A stretch of 64,000 nt of DNA from NCBI RefSeq assembly GCF_030268065.1, contig NZ_BSDD01000001.1, positions 434,001 through 498,000 on the forward strand. The letters run 5' to 3'. The translations under genes were made by a program, and so were the position numbers. The notes under the pieces were generated by a model, which worked only from the letters and a program-made list of their open reading frames with translations, ran no database searches and was not told where the DNA came from. The DNA comes from Geothrix rubra (GTDB taxonomy: Bacteria > Acidobacteriota > Holophagae > Holophagales > Holophagaceae). The first letter of the stretch is position 1, and every line of letters starts with the position of its first letter. Below, in pieces: positions 17,170 through 29,531 of the stretch.

Positions 17170-20079
17170 TCAGAAGGCGAACCGGGCGCCAACCTGGATC
17201 TGCCGGGCGCCGCCCAGCCAGACCTGGGACTGGTCCAGGCTGGGGGCCGCGTCGGTGCTGGACGGGGTGGCCGTGTGGATGGCGGTCGCCAGGTAGGTGT
17301 CCTGGCGGTTCAGGAAATTGAAGACGTCCAGGGACAGGGTCATCTTCAGGCGGCGGGCCAGATGGAAGTCCCGGCGCAGGCCGAGGTCCATGGTCATCTG
17401 GGAACCGGTCCGGTAACTGTTTCGGCCGGAATCCTGGCCGTTCACGTAGAAGCGGTCATTGGAGGAGTTCCCGTCCCCGTTCATGTCCCGGTTGTAGATC
17501 AGGGAGTAGGGAGTGCCCGTCTGGTACCGGATGGACAGGGAGGCCAGGATGCCGGAGAAGGCCCGGTCCAGGTAGCTCATGTAGCCCGTCAGCACCTGGC
17601 GCCGGTCGGTGTCCGCATAGCCCCACTGGGCACCGAGATTGCCGGCGTCCTGGATGGTGATGCCAGAGTAGTTGCGTTCGTTGGAGTCGCTGTCCTTGTT
17701 GACGGAGTAGGTGTAGAACAGCTGGGCGTCGAAATCGCTGCCGTCCTTGTGGTACTTCAGGCTGAACGTGTAGGCGTGGTAGAGGCTCGTGGCATCCGAG
17801 AAATACATGCCCATGGTGCCGTAGGTGGTGTTCGGACGGGCCGGGTAGAGCAGGCGTCCGTAGGCACCCATGGTGGGGGTGCCGATGTTCAGGTCGGCGG
17901 TGCGTTCAAGCCGGCTGCCCTTGGCGTAGGTGGCGGAGAGCCCCAGGACCAGGTCCTGGAAGAAGGGGCGTTCGGCGCCGAGATTCACGCGGTCGGTGTA
18001 GGGATTCTTGAAGTCGGGGCTGAAGGTCCAGATGTTGAACTTGGGAAGGACGCCACCGGTGGGGAAGGACGGGAACCAGAAGGGGTTGGTGGGGCTGAAG
18101 GTCGCACCGCGGGGGATGCCGAAGGTGGCCGCGTCGGCCGCCTTGAAGTCCACCGAGCCCGTGCGGACGCCGTTGGCGGCGTACACCTGGTAGAAGAAGA
18201 CCGCAGGCGTGGTGCTGACATAGCGGCCGATGCTGCCACGGACCACCGTCTTGCCCTGGTCGAAGGAGGGGTTCCAGGTGAAGGAGAAGCGGGGGGAGAA
18301 CTCGCTATCGCTGGGGATCTTGGCGGTCACCGGCATGGACGTGGACAGGACATTGCTCATGTCCAGGATCGGGTAGTCCGGGTTCTCCTGGCGGTCCCAG
18401 CGCAGGCCCAGTCCGAGCTTCAGGGATTCGGTCACCCGCCAGTCGGCCTGGATGAAGGCGGCCTCCTGCTTGTAGCTCGTGCTGAAGAGGCCGGCCTGGT
18501 GGATGTCGGAACCCGGCATCAGGCTGAAGTTCTGGCGATAGGTGGTCCAGTTGCCGGCCTCGAAGGCGGCGAGGTTGTCGAAGAAATAGACCCCCTGCCA
18601 GTTGCCGGCGAAGAACTCGGACACGTCGATGGCGTTGTAGTCGATGCCGCCCTTGATCTGGAGGGTGGGGGTGACGTAGCTCAGGTTCTCCTGGATCTGG
18701 GTGCGCTTGGTGTTGTAGGTGCGATCGAAGGGATAGGCACCGTAGTAGCCGACACCGCTGATGCTCACTTCAGGCCCGTTGGCGTAGGTCGTCCGGGGCA
18801 TGTCGTCCTTGGTGTAGCTGATCCGGGCCTCATTCAGCCAGTTGGCATTGAGCACCCAGTTCCACTGGAGGACGTAGGCGTCCGTGGTCACGTCGTCGGA
18901 GGCCCGATTCTCGGAGGCGGCCGTCGTGCCGGAGCCGGTGTCGCCGCTGAACTTGGAGTGGTTGATCCGGAACTGCAGGGTCTGGTCCTGGGTGAGGTTC
19001 CAGTCGAAGCGGGCGAAGACCACGTCGGAATCGGCCTTGCTGCTGTAGTCGCCGCCCTTGGCGAGCAGGACCGCGTCGGAGGGATTGGCGGGATTCAGGG
19101 TCACCGGACGGGTGCCGCCCCACACCTGGTGGATGGGGCTGGTGTACCGCTGCCCGTCGTACGCCACGAAGTAGAAGAGCTTGTCCTTGACGATGGGGCC
19201 GCCGGCGCTGAAGCCGAACTGCTCCTGCTTGAACTGGCCCACAGGGTAGGTCGTGGTGGTGCCGTTGGGCTGGCGAAGGGTGGGGCCCGCCTCCACCCAG
19301 CTGCGGGGGCGGATGTAGTAGAAGAGGCTGCCGCCGAAGTCATTGGTGCCGTTCTTGGTGATGGCGTTCACATAGCCGCCGCCCATGCGGCCGAACTCCG
19401 CCGAGGCACCGTCGGTTATCACCTGGTACTCGCGGATGGCCTCGATGGAGATGGTGAAGGGCGTCTTGCCCTCGGCGGCGCCCAGGGCACCGCCGAAGAA
19501 GGGCTCGTTGTTGTCCGCGCCGTCGATGTTGATGGAGGTGTTGACGCCACGCTGGCCGGCGATGGCCAGGTTGCCGCGGCTGCTGTCCACCACCACCTGG
19601 GGGGTCAGGGTGGCCAGGTTGGTGAAGGACCGGTTCAGGACCGGCAGGTTGGAGAGGTTGTCGGGGGAGATGTAGGCCGCGGCGCTGGCACGGTCGGCGT
19701 CCACCTGGGCGGTGGCGGCCACCACCTCGACCACGGCGCCGGTCTCGGGGGCCAGGCGGATGGTGAGGGGGGCGGCATCGCCGAGGTTCAGGTTCACCTT
19801 CACGTTGCTGGCAGTCTGGTAGCCGGCCTTGGTGACGGTCACCTGGTAGGGGCCGACGGGCAGGAGGGAGGCCAGGTAGCGGCCGTTCGCATCGCTCTGC
19901 ACCGTTCGGAGGAATCCGGTCTCCATGTTCCGGATGGCGACCATGGCGCCACCGATCGGAGCTCCCTGCTTGTCGAGCACCCGCCCGGCCAGCTGGGTGG
20001 AGACACCCTGGGCGCAGAGGGGTGCCGCCGCCACCAGCAGGGCAAGAATGGATGAACCGCGTAAATGCCTAGGACGCAT
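17170..20079 (-). CDS. Oar-like TonB-dependent outer-membrane protein with N-terminal carboxypeptidase-regulatory-like domain
   Basis: A 969-residue outer-membrane protein. A signal peptide (SSILALLVAAAPLCAQG) is followed by a CarboxypepD_reg-like fold (LAGRVLDKQGAPIGGAMVAIRN to about residue 105). The plug domain contains LSNLPVLNRSFTNLATLTPQVVVDSSRGNL in pieces and IDGADNNEPFFGG, and the rest is a beta-barrel ending in QVGARFAF with terminal Phe. This architecture is that of the Oar-type receptors very abundant in Acidobacteriota, generally assumed to import large or insoluble substrates. A strong ribosome site (GGAGGAGG) precedes the ATG. It is monocistronic with its own terminator. The ligand is unknown. 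Confidence 0.9.
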   Translation of the reverse strand: MRPRHLRGSSILALLVAAAPLCAQGVSTQLAGRVLDKQGAPIGGAMVAIRNMETGFLRTVQSDANGRYLASLLPVGPYQVTVTKAGYQTASNVKVNLNLGDAAPLTIRLAPETGAVVEVVAATAQVDADRASAAAYISPDNLSNLPVLNRSFTNLATLTPQVVVDSSRGNLAIAGQRGVNTSINIDGADNNEPFFGGALGAAEGKTPFTISIEAIREYQVITDGASAEFGRMGGGYVNAITKNGTNDFGGSLFYYIRPRSWVEAGPTLRQPNGTTTTYPVGQFKQEQFGFSAGGPIVKDKLFYFVAYDGQRYTSPIHQVWGGTRPVTLNPANPSDAVLLAKGGDYSSKADSDVVFARFDWNLTQDQTLQFRINHSKFSGDTGSGTTAASENRASDDVTTDAYVLQWNWVLNANWLNEARISYTKDDMPRTTYANGPEVSISGVGYYGAYPFDRTYNTKRTQIQENLSYVTPTLQIKGGIDYNAIDVSEFFAGNWQGVYFFDNLAAFEAGNWTTYRQNFSLMPGSDIHQAGLFSTSYKQEAAFIQADWRVTESLKLGLGLRWDRQENPDYPILDMSNVLSTSMPVTAKIPSDSEFSPRFSFTWNPSFDQGKTVVRGSIGRYVSTTPAVFFYQVYAANGVRTGSVDFKAADAATFGIPRGATFSPTNPFWFPSFPTGGVLPKFNIWTFSPDFKNPYTDRVNLGAERPFFQDLVLGLSATYAKGSRLERTADLNIGTPTMGAYGRLLYPARPNTTYGTMGMYFSDATSLYHAYTFSLKYHKDGSDFDAQLFYTYSVNKDSDSNERNYSGITIQDAGNLGAQWGYADTDRRQVLTGYMSYLDRAFSGILASLSIRYQTGTPYSLIYNRDMNGDGNSSNDRFYVNGQDSGRNSYRTGSQMTMDLGLRRDFHLARRLKMTLSLDVFNFLNRQDTYLATAIHTATPSSTDAAPSLDQSQVWLGGARQIQVGARFAF

Positions 20080-20257
20080 GGAAAGTTCCTCCTCCGGCCT
20101 AGGCTACCGGAGACCCCCCCCGGGCAAAAGAGACCAATTGGTGAGGGAACGAAAAGTTCACGCAGGGCACCAGATGGTCACGACGGGGCAATCCGGGTTG
20201 AGACAGGTTCTCTCGAGTACGGACCCTGATAGGCTTCAAGCTTCCCACGGGATCCGC

Positions 20258-21997
20258 ATGAGACTGGCAGTCCTCGCCCTGGCCATCACCCTCCCCATCG
20301 CCGCCCAGGCCCCCGCCACCATGCCCCTCTCGGACATCCGGGCGGGCATGAAGGGCTACGGCCGGACGGTCTTCCAGGGGGGCAAGATCGAACGGTTCGA
20401 CTTCGAGGTGGTGGGCGTCCAGCGGAACGCCTATCCAGGGCGCGGCCGCATCATGATCAAGGCCAGCGGGGGGCCGCTGGCGGAGACCGGGATCCTGGCG
20501 GGCATGAGCGGCAGCCCCTGCTACATCGACGGGAAGCTCATCGGGGCCCTCAGCACGGGCATCCAGTTCGAGAAGGATGCCATCGGCGGCGTGACGCCCA
20601 TCGGGGAGATGCTGGAACAGCTGCGCGACATCCCGGAGACGCCCTCCAGCCGCACCCCCCTGATCCTGCCCAAGCTCGAGCCCCCCAAGGTGCTCAAGGC
20701 GGCCCTGGAGGGGAAGATGATCCCCCTGGACGTCCTGATGGGCGGCGATGAAACCAGTGCCCTCCCCATGGCCGTGGCCGGGACCCCCCTGTCGCCGGAG
20801 ACCCAGAAGCTGTGGTCGGGCCTGCCCATCCGCTTCGCGGCGGCGCCGGCCCTCTCGCCCACCGCTGGCAAGGAGGAGGCCAGCCCCCTGGAGCCCGGGG
20901 GCATGGCGGCCATCTCCCTCATGCAGGGGGACCTGGACATGACGGCGGCGGGGACCATCAGCTATGTCTCCGGGAAGCGGGTGCTCCTCTTCGGGCACCA
21001 GCTCTTCAACCTGGGGCCCCTGGACCTGCCGCTGTGGTCCGCCACCGTGGCGACGGTGGTGCCCAGCTACTCCAGCTCCTTCAAGATGGCCATGCCGGTG
21101 GCCCAGGTGGGCGCCCTGCGCCTGGATCGCAGCTCCGGCGTGGCCGGCCTCCTGGGGGCCGAGCCCCGGATGGTGCCCCTCCGCGTGGGGCTGAACCTGG
21201 GCGGGCGGAAGACCCTGAACTTCCGCTTCGAGCTCATGGACAATCCCATCCTCACGCCCGTGCTGGTGGCCACCGCGGTGGCCCAGGTGCTCGACAGCAA
21301 CATCCGCGGCGCGGGGTTCCAGAGCCTTTCCCTGCAGGGGAACATCAAGCTGGCCGGGCAGAATCCCATCCAGGTCGAGAACGTCATCGCGGACCTGAAT
21401 GCCGGGCGCATGGCCCAGTACGTGGGGGCCATGCTCCAGGCCGTGACCCTGAACCCCTTCGAGAAACCCACCATCGACGGGATCTCGCTGAACATCAAGG
21501 CCGAGGAGCGCCTGGACCTCGCCGGCATCGCCGACGTCCGGCTGCTCAAGGCCCGGGCCAAGCGGGGCGAGGTGCTGCCCGTCCTGGTGACGCTCCAGAA
21601 CATCCAGGGGGTCCGGGAGACGGCCACCTTCAACATCCAGGTGCCCCTGTCCGCCACCAAAGGCAAGGCCATCCTCATGGTGGGCGACGGCTTCAGCCTG
21701 ACGGCCGCCGATCCGGACCAGCGGGCGGTGGAAGTCACCAGCCTGGGCGACGTGGTGCGCCTCCTCAACGGCGCCCTGCGGAACAACCATGCCTACGCCC
21801 TGCTGGTGCAGACCCAGCCCGGCGCGGGACTCCGGGGCGCCCGGATCGAGGGCATCCCGCCGACCATCGCCGCCCTGGTGGGCGACAACGGCTCGGCCGC
21901 CGGGAACCGGCTGCAGCGCCACGTCATCGGGCGGGCGGTGCTGCCCCTGGACCGGGAAGTCCGGGGGCTCAGCCAGATGGAAGTCGAGATCGAGTAG
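20258..21997 (+). CDS. SpoIVB-S55-like domain protein, secreted
   Basis: A 579-residue protein with a signal peptide (LAVLALAITLPIAAQ). Residues 20-130 carry the S55-like block: GMKGYGRTVFQGGKIERF, GRGRIMIKASGGP, GILAGMSGSPCYIDGKLIG with the serine in GSP, and GGVTPIGEML. A second block further on has VLLFGHQLFN, which could supply the catalytic histidine. The serine motif thus comes before the histidine block, the reverse of the order I recall in SpoIVB itself. The remainder has no recognised domain. SpoIVB acts in Bacillus sporulation; nothing here suggests sporulation, so an envelope protease or non-enzymatic role is more likely. It is 45 bases upstream of another secreted protein gene and probably in the same transcript. 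Confidence 0.75.
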   Translation: MRLAVLALAITLPIAAQAPATMPLSDIRAGMKGYGRTVFQGGKIERFDFEVVGVQRNAYPGRGRIMIKASGGPLAETGILAGMSGSPCYIDGKLIGALSTGIQFEKDAIGGVTPIGEMLEQLRDIPETPSSRTPLILPKLEPPKVLKAALEGKMIPLDVLMGGDETSALPMAVAGTPLSPETQKLWSGLPIRFAAAPALSPTAGKEEASPLEPGGMAAISLMQGDLDMTAAGTISYVSGKRVLLFGHQLFNLGPLDLPLWSATVATVVPSYSSSFKMAMPVAQVGALRLDRSSGVAGLLGAEPRMVPLRVGLNLGGRKTLNFRFELMDNPILTPVLVATAVAQVLDSNIRGAGFQSLSLQGNIKLAGQNPIQVENVIADLNAGRMAQYVGAMLQAVTLNPFEKPTIDGISLNIKAEERLDLAGIADVRLLKARAKRGEVLPVLVTLQNIQGVRETATFNIQVPLSATKGKAILMVGDGFSLTAADPDQRAVEVTSLGDVVRLLNGALRNNHAYALLVQTQPGAGLRGARIEGIPPTIAALVGDNGSAAGNRLQRHVIGRAVLPLDREVRGLSQMEVEIE

Positions 21998-22042
21998 GAT
22001 CGCCGTTCAGGATCGGATGACGGGCATTCACGAAAGGGAACC

Positions 22043-24154
22043 ATGCGCTGGATGAAGCTCCTCCTCCCCGCCCTCGTGGGCATGACGCTCGCCGCGGATC
22101 AGCCTTCCGCCACCTTTTCTTCCTTCAACGACTGGCTCGGCGCCGAGACGCGGGGTGTCCGCATCGGGGCCGACGGGCGCCTGACCCTGGCCCCGAGCCT
22201 CCGGCGGGTGGCCCAGCTCCCCGAGGGTGTCATCTGGTCCGCGGTGCCGGACGGCACGGGCGGCGCGTACCTCTCGGCCGGCACGGAGGGGAAGATCTTC
22301 CGCTACAGCGGCGGCCAGGTGCGGCCCGTGGGCCAGGTGAAGGGCGGCATCGTTTTCGCCATGGCGCGGCTCGGGCAGGACCTCATCCTGGCCCCCACCG
22401 GGGAGGGCAAGCTGCTGCGGATGACCGCCAACGGGGACGTGAAGCCCTTCGCGGACATCGAGGCCAAGGTGGTCTGGTCCCTTGCCGTCGATGGGGACAA
22501 TGTCCTTGCCGCGGGCGGCGCCGAGCGGGGCGCGGTGCTGGTGCAGGCCCGCGAAGGCAGCAGCCGCCTCCTGGCCAGCCTCCCGGACGAGACGGCCTTC
22601 ACGGCACTGGCCCCGGACGGGCAGGGCGGATGGTACCTCGGCAGCCACGGCCGCGGCCTGGTGCTCCGGTACAGCCGCCAGGGGGATCGCCTCGAGACCC
22701 TCATGGACACCCCCTTCGAGGAGGTCCGGGCGCTCGCCGTGGTCGACGGGCAGCTCTACATCGGGGCCGACAACGGCCTCACGCCGAAATTCAGCACCGG
22801 CCAGCTGGAGCGCCGGGAAGGCTACCTCCAGGCGGCGGAGACCGGTGCGGCCATGCGGTCCGCCGTCCTCCGGATGGACCGGGACCGGGTACCGGAAACG
22901 CTCTGGCAGAGCGCCCAGAGCCAGGTGTACGCCCTGATGGCCTGGAAGGGGCAGCTGCTGGTGGGCACGGGCAACCGTTCGCGGATCTTCGGCATCCCCC
23001 TGGGGACGGAACGTCGGAATGACCCCTTCGCCTCCCTCCAGGAGCTGGGGACGGCCCAGGCCACGGCCTTCCTGCCCTCGGGCGGGGACATGCTGGTGGT
23101 GGGCTCCAATCCCGCCGAGCTGCACCTGCTCTCGGAAGCCCAGGCCACCGAGGGCACGCTGGAATCCCGGATCATCCAGGGCGCACCCCTGGCCGACTGG
23201 GGCCGGGCCTACCTCACTTCCGAGCAGCCCCAGGGGACGAATGTGGAGCTGCAGTTCCGCACGGGCAGCACGGAGACGCCTGACGCCACCTGGAGTCCCT
23301 GGACGCCGCCCCTCCGCAGCGGAGAGCGTCCCGCCCTGCCGCCTGCGCGCTGTGCCCAGTTCCGCCTCCGCCTGACCAGCACCCGGGGCGGTGCGACCCC
23401 CGTGGTGGAGGGCGTGGACCTGCACTGGGCCCCGCGGAACCTGGCCCCCGTCTGGGCCGGCGTGGACATCATGCCCCCGGGTCTCGTGATCACCCGCAAC
23501 GCGCCGCCGGACGACATCGGCATCGAGCGGGTGCCCCTGAGCACGCAGAAGCTCATCCCCGCCCTGGGCTATGCCGGGGCCGAGAAGCGCAGCTTCCGCC
23601 GCGGCGGCCAGAGCTTCGTCTTCCATGTGAACGACCCCAACGGGGATGCCCTGGCCTTCGACATCCGGCTGCTCCCCGAGCACGGCTCGCCCATGGCGCT
23701 GGAGAAGGGGTGGAAGGAGCGGTTCTTCACCTTCGACACCCTGCCCGTGCCGGATGGCCGCTACCGGCTGGAGGTCACCGCCTCCGACGCCCCGTCCGCG
23801 CCTTTCAACGCGGCCCTCACCAGTCTCTGGGTGACGCCGCCCTTCCTCGTGGACCACACGCCCCCGGCCATCGCCGAGCTCACGGCCGTGCCTGAAGGCG
23901 GCGGGCTGCGGGTGAAGTTCACCGCCAGGGACGAGACCTCCCTGCTGAAGGAGGCCGCGGTCAGCGCCGATGGGGAGCACTGGCTCCAGATCGCCCCCGA
24001 GGACCGGGTCTTCGACCAGCAGGAGGAGCGGTTCGACGTGCTCGTGCCCCGGGACCAGGTGCGCGGCGACCGCATTCTCGTGAAGGCGGTGGACCAGAAC
24101 AACAACGAGCAGACGGCTTCCGTGAGCGTGGGAGGGGCCGGCAAGGCCCGCTAG
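22043..24154 (+). CDS. Secreted beta-propeller-like protein of unknown function
   Basis: A 703-residue exported protein (signal LLLPALVGMTLAA). Residues about 55-340 contain repeated short blades such as GGAYLSAGTEGKIFRY, NVLAAGGAERGAVL, GGWYLGSHGRGLVLRY and GQLYIGADNG, suggesting a six- or seven-bladed propeller. Residues about 480-700 resemble Ig-like or fibronectin-type modules (VNDPNGDALAFDI, DGRYRLEVTASDAPSAP, KAVDQNNNEQTA). No catalytic motif is recognised. It follows the S55-domain gene on the same strand, and the two may function together at the cell surface; this is an inference from position only. Confidence 0.65.
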   Translation: MRWMKLLLPALVGMTLAADQPSATFSSFNDWLGAETRGVRIGADGRLTLAPSLRRVAQLPEGVIWSAVPDGTGGAYLSAGTEGKIFRYSGGQVRPVGQVKGGIVFAMARLGQDLILAPTGEGKLLRMTANGDVKPFADIEAKVVWSLAVDGDNVLAAGGAERGAVLVQAREGSSRLLASLPDETAFTALAPDGQGGWYLGSHGRGLVLRYSRQGDRLETLMDTPFEEVRALAVVDGQLYIGADNGLTPKFSTGQLERREGYLQAAETGAAMRSAVLRMDRDRVPETLWQSAQSQVYALMAWKGQLLVGTGNRSRIFGIPLGTERRNDPFASLQELGTAQATAFLPSGGDMLVVGSNPAELHLLSEAQATEGTLESRIIQGAPLADWGRAYLTSEQPQGTNVELQFRTGSTETPDATWSPWTPPLRSGERPALPPARCAQFRLRLTSTRGGATPVVEGVDLHWAPRNLAPVWAGVDIMPPGLVITRNAPPDDIGIERVPLSTQKLIPALGYAGAEKRSFRRGGQSFVFHVNDPNGDALAFDIRLLPEHGSPMALEKGWKERFFTFDTLPVPDGRYRLEVTASDAPSAPFNAALTSLWVTPPFLVDHTPPAIAELTAVPEGGGLRVKFTARDETSLLKEAAVSADGEHWLQIAPEDRVFDQQEERFDVLVPRDQVRGDRILVKAVDQNNNEQTASVSVGGAGKAR

Positions 24155-24164
24155 GAGGGGAGCC

Positions 24165-24496
24165 ATGACGCTGGCCGAGTTCTGGCCTTGGTACCTGGGG
24201 GAGCATCGCCACCCCCGCACCCGCGCCTGGCACCTGGCGGGCACCCTGGGCTACCTCGGGCTCGGCCTCCTCGGCCTGTTGGCGGGGCACCCCCACTGGC
24301 TGTGGTTCATGCCCGTGGTGGCCTATGGCTGCGCGTGGTATGCCCACTTCGCCATCGAACGGAACCGTCCGGCCACCTTCCGCCATCCCCTGATGTCGTT
24401 CCTCTGCGACCACCGGATGGCCTGGTGCATGGTCACGGGCCGCATGACGGCGGAGCTGGCCCGGCATGGCCTCAGCGACCCGCCGGGGACGGGCCC

Positions 24497-24521
<25 letters not shown>
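24165..24521 (+). CDS. DUF962 / Mpo1-like membrane protein
   Basis: A 118-residue protein with conserved histidines and membrane segments. FWPWYLGEHRHPRTRAWHLAGT at the start and YAHFAIERNRPATFRHPLMSFLCDHRM in the second half match the DUF962 (Mpo1-like) family. Yeast Mpo1 is an iron-dependent dioxygenase in 2-hydroxy fatty-acid alpha-oxidation; bacterial members are uncharacterised. The histidine clusters suggest metal binding. The start lies 10 bases after the preceding gene with GAGGGGAGCC upstream. Its last 25 bases overlap, in antisense, the end of the convergent hybrid-kinase gene. Confidence 0.85.
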
Positions 24522-26980
<2,459 letters not shown>

Positions 26981-27032
26981 GATGTCTCCGGATCCTCCGA
27001 CCACCTTATCCGCGGGGCTCTGCGGAAGGGAA

Positions 27033-27809
<777 letters not shown>

Positions 27810-27829
27810 GGGAGCTCCGGTGGAAAGGG

Positions 27830-28525
27830 TCAGTGTAGATGATCGCGCAGGAAGGCCAGGGTCACAGCCAGGGCGTGCCGGGCGCTTTCGGGGTGGTGGC
27901 TCGCCCGCTCGTCGCAGTTGAAGCCGTGGTCGGCTTCGGAGAAGGTCACGGAGGTGAAGGGCCGGCCTTCGGCCCGGAGGAGATCCTCCACGGTCCTGGC
28001 ATGGTCGGGGGTGACGTGGGCATCCCGGCCCGCCCAGTGGAAGAGCATGGGTCCGTGGAGCTCGGGGACCCGGCCACCCAGGAGCTGGATGCCGCCCCCG
28101 TAGTAGGACACCGACGCGGCGAGCGGCAGGTTCGCGTTGGCCAGGAAGGCCATGCGCCCGCCCATGCAGTAGCCGATGGCGCCCACGGCGGGGCACCCCT
28201 GGCCCCGGAGCCAGTCGGAGGCAGCCTGCTGGTCGGCCCGGATGCCGCCGTCGGTCATGGCCTGCATGTGGGGGCGGGCGGAGGCGATGTCGTCATAGCG
28301 GGCCTCGAAGCCCGGGGCCGTGCGGTGGTACAGCTCGGGGGCCGCGGCCAGCCACCCCTCCCGGGCGAAGGCCTCGCAGAGGGCCTGGATGTGCCTGTTG
28401 ACGCCGAAGGCCTCCTGGAAGACCAGCAGCCCGGGGGCGCCGGCCCGCTCCGGCCTGGCCGCGAACAGGGCCATCTCCGAGCCGTCGGGGACCCGCAGGA
28501 CGTGCCGTTCCGTCTGGATCGCCAT
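27830..28525 (-). CDS. Dienelactone hydrolase family protein
   Basis: A 231-residue alpha/beta hydrolase. The nucleophile is cysteine in GYCMGGRMAF (about residue 120), with Asp in HWAGRDAHVTP and His in EADHGFNCDER completing the triad. Family members hydrolyse dienelactones in aromatic breakdown or other esters. No aromatic-degradation genes are nearby, so the real substrate is open. It is first of a probable unit with crt and the hybrid kinase, and is divergent from nadC, 63 bases away. Confidence 0.9.
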   Translation of the reverse strand: MAIQTERHVLRVPDGSEMALFAARPERAGAPGLLVFQEAFGVNRHIQALCEAFAREGWLAAAPELYHRTAPGFEARYDDIASARPHMQAMTDGGIRADQQAASDWLRGQGCPAVGAIGYCMGGRMAFLANANLPLAASVSYYGGGIQLLGGRVPELHGPMLFHWAGRDAHVTPDHARTVEDLLRAEGRPFTSVTFSEADHGFNCDERASHHPESARHALAVTLAFLRDHLH

Positions 28526-28588
28526 GATTCACTCCCATCCTGACTATCCTGTATATCCCGATCCACCCACCGTGCCCATCGAACAGGT

Positions 28589-29443
28589 ATGCCCATGTTC
28601 CATCCGCCCCACCCCGAGACCTACCGCGACCAGCTCCGGGCTTTCCTGCGGGAGGACTGGGGCACCCAGGACTGGACGACCGCCGCGGTGCCGGACCACC
28701 CGATGACCGCCCGGGTGCTGGCCAAGGCCGACCTGGTGGTGGCGGGCCTGCCCATGGCCCTGGAGGTGCTGAACCTGACCTGCCCAGGGCTCCGCGCCGA
28801 CCTGCCGGTGGCCGAGGGCCAGAAGGTGGCCCGCGGCACGGAGGCGATGCGCATCCGGGGCTCCAGCCACGGCATCCTCCTGGCGGAGCGGGTGATGCTC
28901 AACCTCCTGCAGCGGCTGTCGGGTACGGCCACGCTGACCCGGCGGTTCGTGGATGCGGTGGCCGGTACCGGGGCGCGCATCCTGGACACCCGGAAGACCA
29001 CACCCGGGCTCAAGCTGCTGGAGAAGTACGCGGTGCGCTGCGGGGGGGGGATGAACCACCGCCTGACGCTGGGGGACGGGGTGCTGCTCAAGGAGAACCA
29101 CCTGGCCGCCGCCGGGGGGATCCGCGCCGCGGTGGAGGCCGCCCGCCGGGTGGCCCCGAACCTCCTGAAGATCGAGGTGGAGGTGGAAAGCCTGGGCCAG
29201 CTCAAGGCCTGCCTGGACCTGCCGGATGTGGACGGGGTCCTGCTGGACCACATGTCCCTGGATCAGATGCGGGAGGCTGTGGCCCTGCGGGACCGGAGCG
29301 GCCGGCGCGTGTTCCTGGAGGCCAGCGGCAACATCACCCTCGAGCGGGCCCGGGACGTGGCGGAGACCGGCGTGGACTTCCTCAGCGTGGGGGCCCTGAC
29401 GCACAGTGCTCCCGCGGCGGACCTGAGCCTTCGGATGGACTGA
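28589..29443 (+). CDS. nadC: Nicotinate-nucleotide pyrophosphorylase (carboxylating)
   Basis: A 284-residue quinolinate phosphoribosyltransferase that makes nicotinate mononucleotide, CO2 and PPi in de novo NAD synthesis. Typical blocks are SSHGILLAERVMLNLLQRLSGTATLTRRFV, DTRKTTPGLKLLEKYAVRCGGGMNHR (quinolinate and PRPP contacts), LKENHL, EVEVESL, LLDHMS and FLEASGNI. Two ATGs (28589 and 28595) are equally plausible starts. It stands alone here; nadA and nadB are not in the window. The gene ends before a long hairpin. Confidence 0.96.
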   Translation: MPMFHPPHPETYRDQLRAFLREDWGTQDWTTAAVPDHPMTARVLAKADLVVAGLPMALEVLNLTCPGLRADLPVAEGQKVARGTEAMRIRGSSHGILLAERVMLNLLQRLSGTATLTRRFVDAVAGTGARILDTRKTTPGLKLLEKYAVRCGGGMNHRLTLGDGVLLKENHLAAAGGIRAAVEAARRVAPNLLKIEVEVESLGQLKACLDLPDVDGVLLDHMSLDQMREAVALRDRSGRRVFLEASGNITLERARDVAETGVDFLSVGALTHSAPAADLSLRMD

Positions 29444-29472
29444 CCCAGAGGCTCCCCCGCTTCGTGGCGGAG

Positions 29473-29516
29473 CCAGCAGCAGATCGGGCCCCGTCCGGAG
29501 CCCGATCTGCTGCTGG
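29473..29516. terminator. 17-bp hairpin between convergent nadC and TolC-like genes
   Basis: A perfect 17-bp stem with a ten-base loop lies 30 bases after nadC and 16 bases before the end of the opposing gene. A-rich sequence borders it on one side, but there is no clear T-run after it in either direction. Confidence 0.7.
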
Positions 29517-29531
29517 GGGAAAAACCCTGGA

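Noticed and set aside
17275-20055. Plus-strand 926-codon frame opposite the Oar-like receptor
   Set aside because: Shadow frame with Val/Gly/Glu-rich repeats; the minus strand has signal peptide, plug and barrel.
20258-21997. Evidence for sporulation from the SpoIVB-like domain
   Set aside because: S55-like domains occur in many secreted proteins of non-sporulating Acidobacteriota; no other sporulation gene is in the window.
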